Positions 1 through 8,400 of a stretch of 64,000 bases of DNA are shown in pieces. The notes below the pieces were generated by a model. The model searched no databases. It was not told the origin of the DNA and saw nothing but the letters and a program-made list of their open reading frames with translations. Every line of letters starts with the position of its first letter. Positions within the stretch are counted from its first letter, which is position 1. Origin of the DNA: Anaerolineales bacterium UBA6055 (GTDB lineage: Bacteria > Chloroflexota > Anaerolineae > Aggregatilineales > Phototrophicaceae). Location: positions 124,001 through 188,000 of the forward strand of contig DIYL01000034.1 of the NCBI GenBank assembly GCA_002428985.1, in the 5' to 3' direction. The translations under genes and the position numbers were made by a program.

Positions 1-1611
1 TATGACGCAATTGTGGTTGGTGCAGGTGCAGGTGGTGGCGTTGCGGCTGCAATATTAGCAGAAGCAGGCAAAAAAGTCCTCTTGATTGAACGTGGGCGAA
101 ATTTGACATTTGAAAGTATTGGGCGCGATCATCTGCGTAATCAACGGTTGTCGCATTACGGACATAATGCCGGACCTGATATTGATGGCAACCCACGCAC
201 TCATGCCGATGGACGCACTATTCGTCCACATGAAGGCGGTTATCAGAATAATGCGGCAGCTGTCGGCAGTGGCACGGTCGTTTACGCTGGGCAAGCATGG
301 CGATTTATGCCGCAAGACTTCCAGATGGCGAGCTTGTATGGTGTGCCAGAAGGCAGTTCGCTGGCGGATTGGTGCATCAGTTATGAAGATGTCGAGCCGT
401 ATTATGAAAAGATCGAATGGGAAATGGGTGTGTGTGGTGATCATTCGCAGATGCCCCATTTACCAGATTATCAGAAACCGTATCCGATGCCTGCACTCAC
501 CTTACCGCTTAAATCCGGTGTCATGCAAAATGCACTAGAGTCACTCGATTGGCACAGTGTTCGTGTTCCACGTTTGATTAACTCTGTGCCTTATCTCGAT
601 CGTCCTGCCTGTACAAATTGTCAGCACTGTGTCGGATTTGCGTGCCCAGTTGATGCCAAGAACGGCACTCAAAATACGATGATTCCGCGCGCACTCGCTA
701 CAGGAAATTGCACCTTACAGGCCGAAACAATGGTCAGCGAATTACTAACTAGCGAGAGCGGAAAGGTTACTGGCGTAAAATTATTAACCGAAGATGGACA
801 ATCCGAGGATGTAACAGCAGATGTCGTCGTGCTCAGTTGTGGTGCAGTGGAAACTGCACGCCTGTTGCTCAATTCAAAGACAAAACAAGAACCAAACGGC
901 ATCGGCAATAATAGCGATCAAGTTGGACGGCATTTGCAGGGACATTATTATCCAGGTGCAGTCGGATTGTTTGATGATGTGATGTACGACGGGGTTGGAC
1001 CAGGAGCTTCGGTCGCAACTACCCAGTTTAATCATGATAACGACGGCATTATCGGTGGCGGGATGCTGTGTGATGAAGATATTGTGCTCCCGATTATCTT
1101 CTGGAAGCGCAATTTACCATCTGACCTGCCGAAATGGGGTCAAGCCAATAAAGACTTCATGCGTGACAACTATCGACGTGTGATTGATGTCAAAGGACCC
1201 GTTCATGAAATTCCACATCCTGACGGGCGCGTGACGGTCAACCCAAATGTAACCGATAAATGGGGTGTTCCTGTAGCACACCTATCTGGCACAACCCATC
1301 CCGAAACTGTGCGGACAGCCAACTTTATGCGTGACCGTGCATTCGAATGGCAAAAAGCCGCGGGTGCAACCAAAATATGGGGTGCAGAACAAGAATTACG
1401 TCTGTCCGGTGGACAGCATCAAGCTGGAACAACCCGCATGGGAGACGATCCAGCGACATCGGTCGTCGATAAATGGAGCAAAGTCCACGGGCACGATAAT
1501 CTATTTGTAGCGGATGGATCAGTGCATGTCACCAACGGAGGGTTTAATCCGGTGCTGACAATTATGGCATTATCATGGCGCACAGCTGAGAACATTGTAG
1601 ACAGTTGGTAA
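1..1611 (+). CDS. GMC-family FAD-dependent oxidoreductase (5' end outside the window)
   Basis: Flavoenzyme of the glucose-methanol-choline family, expected to oxidise an alcohol or sugar hydroxyl. The reading frame is open from base 1 (YDAIVVGAGAGGG), so the true start lies just upstream; only a few residues should be missing. The N-terminal GxGxxG binds the FAD ADP moiety and the ERG after beta-2 is typical. The C-terminal GMC domain has HQAGTTRMG (His codon near 1417) and GGFNPVLTIMAL (Asn near 1546), matching the usual catalytic His/Asn pair. A four-cysteine cluster C-x2-C-x2-C-x4-C (codons at 610, 619, 628, 643) sits mid-protein, as in the gluconate-dehydrogenase or long-chain alcohol oxidase branch. 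The substrate is unknown. No signal peptide can be judged because the N-terminus is cut. Confidence 0.9.
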   Translation, partial: YDAIVVGAGAGGGVAAAILAEAGKKVLLIERGRNLTFESIGRDHLRNQRLSHYGHNAGPDIDGNPRTHADGRTIRPHEGGYQNNAAAVGSGTVVYAGQAWRFMPQDFQMASLYGVPEGSSLADWCISYEDVEPYYEKIEWEMGVCGDHSQMPHLPDYQKPYPMPALTLPLKSGVMQNALESLDWHSVRVPRLINSVPYLDRPACTNCQHCVGFACPVDAKNGTQNTMIPRALATGNCTLQAETMVSELLTSESGKVTGVKLLTEDGQSEDVTADVVVLSCGAVETARLLLNSKTKQEPNGIGNNSDQVGRHLQGHYYPGAVGLFDDVMYDGVGPGASVATTQFNHDNDGIIGGGMLCDEDIVLPIIFWKRNLPSDLPKWGQANKDFMRDNYRRVIDVKGPVHEIPHPDGRVTVNPNVTDKWGVPVAHLSGTTHPETVRTANFMRDRAFEWQKAAGATKIWGAEQELRLSGGQHQAGTTRMGDDPATSVVDKWSKVHGHDNLFVADGSVHVTNGGFNPVLTIMALSWRTAENIVDSW

Positions 1612-1652
1612 ATCGAAGTATCATGTAATTACAATAATCAGAGAGATACAAC

Positions 1653-2750
1653 ATGACCAGCAAAACTAAGCCCATCATCAAACAACGTCGCAAGCGCATC
1701 ATACTAGGCTTATTTTCAGTTTTAACATTGTGTGCTTTTTTATCGATTAGTCTCCTAATATCCTATGTGAGCTTACCAAGCGGGTATTCGCTGACAAGAA
1801 CACATGTCAAACAGTCTGACTTGACCTATCAGCAGCACTTGGATAACCAGCTAGCTACACAAGAAGCACAATTCACACAGGGTATCACAACGAATACACC
1901 AGAGCCGGATGCTTTTTCACTCACAGCAACAGTGTTGATTGGACAGCTGACCTCTGATGCAAAAGCGATAGAAGAGTTTCAAAGTCGCACACCTAACAAC
2001 TTCGAATTAACGGCAACTCAACTCATTGGACAACTCACATCTGATGCAGGCTTTTTAACTGCTGTAGCCAACGGTACAACAACGCCATTTTCCATAGATA
2101 AACTGGTAGATCAATGGGCTACTAAAATTGAAGATCGGACTAAGGTAACTCATCCAGCAATCCAACGATCCATTGAGACTATTTTTTCCCATTATAGCGA
2201 TAATCTGATTAATGCTAACCTCACTCAGCTAACTGTCGAACATCATATGTATGATTCATCTCATAAGACGTATCATGCAATAACAATCGAAACGGGACCT
2301 TCACACAATCATTCGTCCCCATATGGGAATCACGGTGAACTCTTGGTATTTGATACATCAGAAGAAACTCCTATTTTGCTATTGCAAAAATCGCTTGATT
2401 ACATGTATTTCCTTACTAGTGATGGCAACATTTTTTCGGATATCAACCAAACAGGTTACGTAAATCTTGTTATCAGTTATCGTCACTATGAAGACTGTCC
2501 AATTGTAGGTGTTGTTATTGTAGAGTTTACAGGCGATGCTTTAGTCGCCTTATCGCCTACTCCCATTGAAGTTGATGGCAGAACGTATGTTGATTATTCT
2601 CTTACTCGATCAGAATCTGATAATTCAATAATGATTGAGGCATTTGTTAGCACACAATCTGGCAGAACGAGTACTTCATGTCCAATCACAGCACAAGAGT
2701 TTAGCTATGAGTGGAATGGCGAACGCTATGCCCTCGTCGTTCAAGACTGA
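1653..2750 (+). CDS. Hypothetical membrane-anchored protein with an internal repeat
   Basis: I do not recognise this 365-residue protein. A basic N-terminus (KQRRKR) is followed by one hydrophobic segment at about residues 15-39, so it is probably anchored in the membrane with its bulk outside. Residues 88-103 and 117-132 are near-identical copies of F-x-LTAT-x-LIGQLTSDA, 29 residues apart, which marks a small internal duplication. The C-terminal half (about 190-360) looks like a beta-rich domain with no motif I know. It starts 41 bases after the GMC gene and could be co-transcribed with it. Its 3' end overlaps the convergent AraC-type gene by 10 bases. Coding by length and codon pattern is convincing; function is unknown. 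Confidence 0.75.
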   Translation: MTSKTKPIIKQRRKRIILGLFSVLTLCAFLSISLLISYVSLPSGYSLTRTHVKQSDLTYQQHLDNQLATQEAQFTQGITTNTPEPDAFSLTATVLIGQLTSDAKAIEEFQSRTPNNFELTATQLIGQLTSDAGFLTAVANGTTTPFSIDKLVDQWATKIEDRTKVTHPAIQRSIETIFSHYSDNLINANLTQLTVEHHMYDSSHKTYHAITIETGPSHNHSSPYGNHGELLVFDTSEETPILLLQKSLDYMYFLTSDGNIFSDINQTGYVNLVISYRHYEDCPIVGVVIVEFTGDALVALSPTPIEVDGRTYVDYSLTRSESDNSIMIEAFVSTQSGRTSTSCPITAQEFSYEWNGERYALVVQD

Positions 2751-3538
2751 CGACGAATCATTGTTGGGGTCAGCCCAGTGGTTGCTTTCACCCGTTTTGC
2801 AAAGTGCTGTGTCGTCGCAAAACCACATTGGAACGCAACCTCTTGGATACTCAGCCCCGTATATTTGAGTAAATCAATGCCGTGTTGTGTGCGTTGTTTC
2901 CACACATAACGCATCGGTGACAGCGATAATATATTGTTGAACAGTCGATTCAAGTGCGACACGCTGACGTTTGATTGTTCAGCAATCCCCTCTAGCGTCA
3001 ATGCTGTATCCAGATTTTGATTGATGTAATTGCAAGCATCCGCAAGGATTTTATTGGCGTTATGTCCGAGTAGCTCATGTTGATAGGTGAGGCTTTCGCT
3101 CCAGTAGAGCATCAACATTTGTAATCCAAACATATTGAGATGTTGCTCAACATTTGGGAAGGTCGCATAATTCAGGCGCAATCCAAATTGTAGTAAACGA
3201 TCCATATCACGGCTATAGGGCAAGTGTGTCGGCAGATGCGCCAGTTCGCCTTGGATTGTGTCATTTGCCAAATCAAAATTCAGATGCACGTAACTATGAT
3301 GCGTCTGCTCATGTTTGGCAAAGCGATAATATTCTTCATGCTCAGGAAGTAGCAGTTGGATGTGATTTTCAGGTACAGAATGCCGTTGTCCATCAATCCA
3401 AATCGTCATCTCGCCAAAATGTAAAATCACAAATTGCACGTAGAATTGCTGACGGGGTCCGAGTGTTCCGCCTGGCGAATAAACAACATCCCCACAGGTC
3501 ACTTCGACAGGTATGGTAATCTGAGAACCAAATATCAT
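2741..3538 (-). CDS. AraC-family transcriptional regulator
   Basis: One-component transcription factor of 265 residues. The N-terminal half resembles an AraC cupin-type ligand-binding domain. The C-terminal 100 residues contain the two helix-turn-helix motifs, including LTLEGIAEQSNVSVSHLNRLF and the AraC signature region IQEVAFQCGFATTQHFAKRVK-like, ending in G-L-T-P. I chose the ATG at 3538 because AAGGTG lies nine bases before it; an in-frame GTG four codons earlier (3550) overlaps that ribosome-binding site. It is divergent from the phytanoyl-CoA dioxygenase gene at 3635, with about 96 bases between them, so that gene is the natural regulatory target (inference). The ligand is unknown, but sugars are common for this family. 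Confidence 0.9.
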   Translation of the reverse strand: MIFGSQITIPVEVTCGDVVYSPGGTLGPRQQFYVQFVILHFGEMTIWIDGQRHSVPENHIQLLLPEHEEYYRFAKHEQTHHSYVHLNFDLANDTIQGELAHLPTHLPYSRDMDRLLQFGLRLNYATFPNVEQHLNMFGLQMLMLYWSESLTYQHELLGHNANKILADACNYINQNLDTALTLEGIAEQSNVSVSHLNRLFNNILSLSPMRYVWKQRTQHGIDLLKYTGLSIQEVAFQCGFATTQHFAKRVKATTGLTPTMIRRQS

Positions 3539-3634
3539 CACATATTGCACCTTAAGCGCATTACAGAACCATTTGCTATGCCCTCATATGATACTATAGT
3601 TCAAATTATTATGACAAATAAGAGGGATAACCTT

Positions 3635-4546
3635 ATGGGGACTGCAACTTATCAATCCACAATTACACAAACCGATGTTGATAGTTATCATGAAAATGGC
3701 TTTTTGGTACTCAATGAAGTACTCACACCTGATGAAATCAACGAACTGCGCACCGATGCGACAAATATTTGTCGTGGTGATTATGGCATCGACATTCGTA
3801 ATTATAGCCCGCCACCACCAGACGCTAATGAAGCTGAAATTTTAAGTCGTTACTTGTGCATTCACTTCCCCCATAAATTGTCCCAAACCATGCACAGCTA
3901 TTTGGACCACCCAGCAATTGTGGATGTGCTGACGAAAGTCATCGGCCCCGATGTCAAATGTATGCAATCGATGTTGTTTATTAAATCGTCAGGCAAACCG
4001 GGACAAGCGTGGCATCAAGACGAAGATTTTATTCCTACCCGTGATCGCACATTGACCGGCGCATGGATCGCGATGGACGACGCAACTATTGATAATGGCT
4101 GTCTGTGGATTATCCCCGGCTCACACAAACATGGGGTTTTATGGCCACAACAAATTCAAGATGATCCACGTTTCGATTGTGCATCAGAATCTTGGGGATT
4201 CCCATATTCCGATGAAGACGCTATTCCCGTTGAAGTCAAAGCAGGGTCAATCGTATTTTTTAATGGGTATACTTTGCATCGCTCATTGCCCAATAATCGC
4301 ACCTCGGGTTATCGTCGCACGCTTGTTAATCACTACATGAGTGCTCAATCTCTATTGCCATGGAGACATCCTGATAAATCTGTCGGTATGGGAATTGCTG
4401 ATTTTCGCGATATTGTGATGGTCGCAGGCAATGATCCATATGCGTATAAAGGTACTGAAGATTTATCCGAAGCCAGCTTGCGCCCTGACGGTCGTGGCGG
4501 TTGTGAGACATGGACAACAGCCAAAACTGATAAAACTGACTCGTAA
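3635..4546 (+). CDS. Phytanoyl-CoA dioxygenase (PhyH) family protein
   Basis: Predicted Fe(II)/2-oxoglutarate-dependent oxygenase of 303 residues. The iron triad is visible as H127-x-D129 in WHQDEDF and H215 in YTLHRS, with arginines around 222-228 for 2-oxoglutarate. The GCLWIIPGSHKHG segment is the standard PhyH core. The chosen ATG at 3635 has AGAGGG eight bases upstream; longer in-frame starts reach into the divergent regulator and lack such a site. Family members hydroxylate lipids, halogenated compounds or natural products, so the substrate cannot be named. It lies head-to-head with an AraC regulator, suggesting inducible control. A second family member lies at 62474. Confidence 0.9.
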   Translation: MGTATYQSTITQTDVDSYHENGFLVLNEVLTPDEINELRTDATNICRGDYGIDIRNYSPPPPDANEAEILSRYLCIHFPHKLSQTMHSYLDHPAIVDVLTKVIGPDVKCMQSMLFIKSSGKPGQAWHQDEDFIPTRDRTLTGAWIAMDDATIDNGCLWIIPGSHKHGVLWPQQIQDDPRFDCASESWGFPYSDEDAIPVEVKAGSIVFFNGYTLHRSLPNNRTSGYRRTLVNHYMSAQSLLPWRHPDKSVGMGIADFRDIVMVAGNDPYAYKGTEDLSEASLRPDGRGGCETWTTAKTDKTDS

Positions 4547-4569
4547 TCCCCTCAACCAATATGTACAGA

Positions 4570-4592
4570 AAAGGGCAACGTGTTTGCCCTTT
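4570..4592. terminator. Bidirectional stem-loop terminator
   Basis: AAAGGGCAA (4570-4578) pairs perfectly with TTGCCCTTT (4584-4592) around a five-base loop. It lies between the convergent dioxygenase gene and the STAS-like gene, so it can end transcripts from both sides. The U-run is short on each strand. Confidence 0.6.
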
Positions 4593-4610
4593 ATCAGATA
4601 TGACCTACTG

Positions 4611-5036
4611 TTAGAATGTAGCTTTGTGATCTCGAATAATCTGTAAAGCCTCATCGAGCGTCTGAACAAAATGATAATGCGCAATTTTATCACCCAAATT
4701 GTAGAGACGTGTCGCCAGTTTCATCAATGTATTCATCATATTGAGTGGTGTCACATAGATTGTCAGTTGTTCATGACCGGGGTCTTGTTTTAAAAGTTCA
4801 CGGAGAGATAGTAAAGTAGATTCTCCACGGGGCATCAATTGAGCACCAAGCATCAACTGAATGATGGTATAAGTCGGGCGCAGTTGTGATTCTGTAGCAA
4901 GGACATTATTGAGGATCGCAAGGCCTTCGCGTGCATCATCCCATGTCCATCCTGAATAAACTTCTCCAATAATAATGTCTTTATTGTGATCATACCAATA
5001 AACTTTTCTATGATCTGTTTCATTCAATACAAGCAT
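4611..5036 (-). CDS. STAS/SpoIIAA-like small protein, copy B
   Basis: A 141-residue cytoplasmic protein with no membrane segment. The pattern KVYWYD...IIIGEVYSGWTWDDA near the N-terminus, a central hydrophobic strand (TYTIIQLMLG), a second strand (QLTIYVTP) and a C-terminal helix (DEALQIIRDH) suit an alpha/beta STAS-type fold. It is clearly paralogous to the 140-residue gene just upstream, from which it is separated by 12 bases: YWYD, GW-W, PxYxIxxL, LxxLRxxLxxDP and LTxxVxxxNxxxxxxxLAxRxY recur in the same order. It is the last gene of the kinase operon. STAS domains often act in partner-switching signalling; a role downstream of the neighbouring kinase is inference. The family assignment is fold-level only. 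Confidence 0.65.
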   Translation of the reverse strand: MLVLNETDHRKVYWYDHNKDIIIGEVYSGWTWDDAREGLAILNNVLATESQLRPTYTIIQLMLGAQLMPRGESTLLSLRELLKQDPGHEQLTIYVTPLNMMNTLMKLATRLYNLGDKIAHYHFVQTLDEALQIIRDHKATF

Positions 5037-5048
5037 GCCATTTTCCGC

Positions 5049-5471
5049 TTATCCTGATTTATGATCATGAATTACATCTAAAGCATGATCGAACGTTGTC
5101 ACATAACGAAACTTGGATTGCGCATCGACCATTCGATACATCCTACTCGCTAGTTGAATCATGTTACCGACAATATTTGCCTTCGCAACAAAAACTGTTA
5201 ATGTTTCTTCTTGAGGATCATTACTCAAAATATCACGCAGATTCTTCAGTGCCGACCCCTCAGCAGGAAAATGATGCGCATCTTGAGAAAGATCGAGAAT
5301 GACATAGATCGGTTGTGTTTTTATCCAAACCGATATTGTGTCGTTCATCCGATCAACGCATTTTTTAGCATTTTCCCATATCCAACCGGGAGATAGCTGA
5401 CCAACTAAAATTGTGCGTTGCTCGTCGTACCAATACACTTTGATATCAGGAAATTCAGCAATTGTAATCAT
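5049..5471 (-). CDS. STAS/SpoIIAA-like small protein, copy A
   Basis: A 140-residue soluble protein, paralogous to its downstream neighbour. Shared landmarks are VYWYD at about 11-15, SPGWIWENA at 27-35, a buried strand PIYVILDLS, a LRDILSNDP helix and LTVFVAKANIVGNMIQLASRMYR. GGGAG precedes the ATG, supporting the start. It begins 21 bases after the stop codon of the giant kinase gene, so the three genes almost certainly share a transcript. A related but shorter protein is encoded alone at 19531-19911. No conserved serine in a classical SpoIIAA phosphorylation motif stands out, so phosphorylation by the kinase is only a possibility. Confidence 0.65.
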   Translation of the reverse strand: MITIAEFPDIKVYWYDEQRTILVGQLSPGWIWENAKKCVDRMNDTISVWIKTQPIYVILDLSQDAHHFPAEGSALKNLRDILSNDPQEETLTVFVAKANIVGNMIQLASRMYRMVDAQSKFRYVTTFDHALDVIHDHKSG

Positions 5472-5492
5472 TTAGTTTTACTCCCATGCGAT

Positions 5493-8400
5493 TTAGCATA
5501 GAGGTTCAATCCGATATTGTTCACGTTCATCACAGGTAAACTCCTGCATAAACCGATTATCAATAATCCATTGTCGTAATTCATCAAGTGTATCCACATT
5601 CCAAAGGATCATGTGTCCAGCACGAGTCGTCGACAGAATATTGACACCATCTTGTGTCACAGCAAAATCCCATACACGTTCTTCATGCCCTCTAAAAATG
5701 CGTACAGGTTTTTCTGTATTTGGATCCCATAAAATGAGCGTCTTATCCAAACCACCAGACAATACATATTGACCATCGAACAAGAAAACTGCTTTTTCGA
5801 CCGTACCCGTATGTCCTCGTAATGTCGAAACCACATCACCAGTTTCAATATTCCATAATAAAATGTTGTTATCTGTTGAAGTCGAAAGCACAAGCGTCTC
5901 ATCCGCATTCATTGTAATGTGCCGGATACTACCATTATGTTGATCAAATGTGCGTAGAGGATCTCCACTTTCAGCATTCCATACCACTATTGTGCCATCA
6001 CCAGACCCACTCAATACCCGCGTATCATCGGCAGTTATATACACTGTATGGATACCATTAGTATGTTCTCCAGCAAATCGCTGAATAATCTCACCCGTTT
6101 GTGTATCCCACAGGATCATTGTTTGATCAGAAGATCCAGTTAAAATTTTTGTTTCATCCACATTAAACACAGCCGACCATACCCATTCGGTATGTCCGAC
6201 AAATTGCATTAACGCTTCGCCTGTCAGTACATTCCATAAAATTGTTGTTTGGTCAGATGAAGACGAAAGAGCTCTGGTTCCATCTAAATTATAAATTACA
6301 TCCGAGACTGTTCCGGTATGCCCCGTAATCGACTGCAAGATTACACCTGTTTCAAGGTCATATTCCACCAGCGCATTATCAGGGAATCCGGTCGTTACTA
6401 ACGCACGATTACCGTCAGGGTGTATATCTACAGACCAAAGTGTCTCATCGTCTACGCGGTAATTATCAATGATGTTCCCGACAATAATATCCCAAACAAA
6501 TATAGAGGTATCCGAAGATGCTGAGACAGTCGTTTGTCCGTCAGGGCTAATAGCGACCGCACGAATCCGATCTGTATGACCATATAATGTATTTAAGAGT
6601 TGCCCCGTCGTCAGGTTCCATAATTTAAGTGTTTGGTCAGCCGAGCCTGACACTAAACGGGTATCATCAGGACTGACAGCAACAGTCAAAACCCCTGCTT
6701 CATGCCCTTGTAAACGTCCAATAATCAAACCACTAACCAAATCCCAGATGATTACGGACTGATCCAGTGAGGATGTGTACATATGTGTACCATCAGATGA
6801 CAGCGTTATATCGGTAACTGTTGCTTCGTGCCCGCGATACCGTCGCGCAGGGAAACCATTGATCAAATCCCATTGAATAATTGTTTCATCTTCAGATGAT
6901 GAGTAGAGTGTCGTTCCATCAGGAGATACCGCTAAACCTGTTACATTATCTGTGTGTCCTTCCAAACGCATCACTTCAAGACCTGTTACCAAGTCCCAGA
7001 TCACTACGCGTCGATTAGACGAAACAGATGCAATTTGTAACCCATTAGGCAACCATACGGCATCCAACACACGACCACGCACATCTTCTATATCTTGTAC
7101 AATGTTGCCTGTTGCAACATCCCAGATGAGTAACTCCGATTTCTGTGACCCAGTCAATAACCGTGTGCCATCAGGGCTAAATTCAACACTCATAATTGGA
7201 TTTTCGTGTCCGGTCAAGATACTAACTTGTGCACCCGTTTCTATATCCCATACAATCAGATTATTATCTGATGATCCCGTTACAACTTGGGTCCCATCAG
7301 GGCTAAAAATAACTGTATTCACCTCATCGGCATGCCCAAACAAACGCTTGATGGGTCCCGGTGCATAGCCAACTTCGGCAAGGATGTTTTGTGCCTCTTC
7401 TGGTGGCATTTCAATATTGTTCGCTTCAATCGCAAGCAGTAGGGCAAGATTTGGATTATCAGTTTGGATGTCGCGTGCACCCGCAACGAGTTCAAGACTG
7501 CGGGCAACCGTCGCATTTTCTTCAGCAATTTCGGCCTGTTGTTGGGCAAGTATCGCATTTGCATCACTTGTTGCACGGGCAATTTCTGCCTCTGCTTGTT
7601 GATTAAGCGCAAAAGCTGATAATCCCAGTGCGACAATAAACGCAACAACCAAGACTCCGACAAGGTATAGTAGGCGACGTGCAGCACGTTTTTGTAGTTC
7701 TAATTCTTGTTGTTGGCGTAGTTTCTCTTCTTCTAACACACGCTCGCGGTCATCAATACTAGCTGATAAAAACTCGAGCTCAGCTTCACTCAACGCCAAA
7801 TCAGATTGGTCGATCCATACTTCAAATTGTGTTAAACGTGAACCACGCGCTAAATAACTTGTTTCTTGATTTGCTTCTAACCAATCAGCTGTTGCATTCG
7901 TTAACCGTCGTTGTATACGGATATTTTCACGGTTTTCGTCTAACCATTCTTGCAATAATTCCCAACGTTGAATCAATGCCTCATGTGCAACTTCAACCGT
8001 CGATTCACGTGTCGATGGATCACGATCAAATGTGAGTAGGCGGAATTGGCCAAAAATGTTGATGACCGGATTCAATAAATCAGGATCTAGCAATGTCATT
8101 AATTCATTCTGACGCACACGTCGACGTGTATCCTCAGACCCTTCACCGAGAGTCACCATACGCAAAAATAGTTGCTTGGCAGCCCCTTGTTGTGGTTCTG
8201 TCAAACGCCGATACAATTCATCCGCACGACGCGCCAATGCTCCTAGTACACCACCACTATCGCGATAAGCTGATAGGGTTAATATCCGCCCAGAGCGGCG
8301 ATCAAATAACTCGGTGAGCGCATATTGCAACAATGGAAGGGCTCCGGGTTGTTCGGCAATATCCCTCAAGATTGCTGGAACCAGCCCCTGTTCCATCGTA

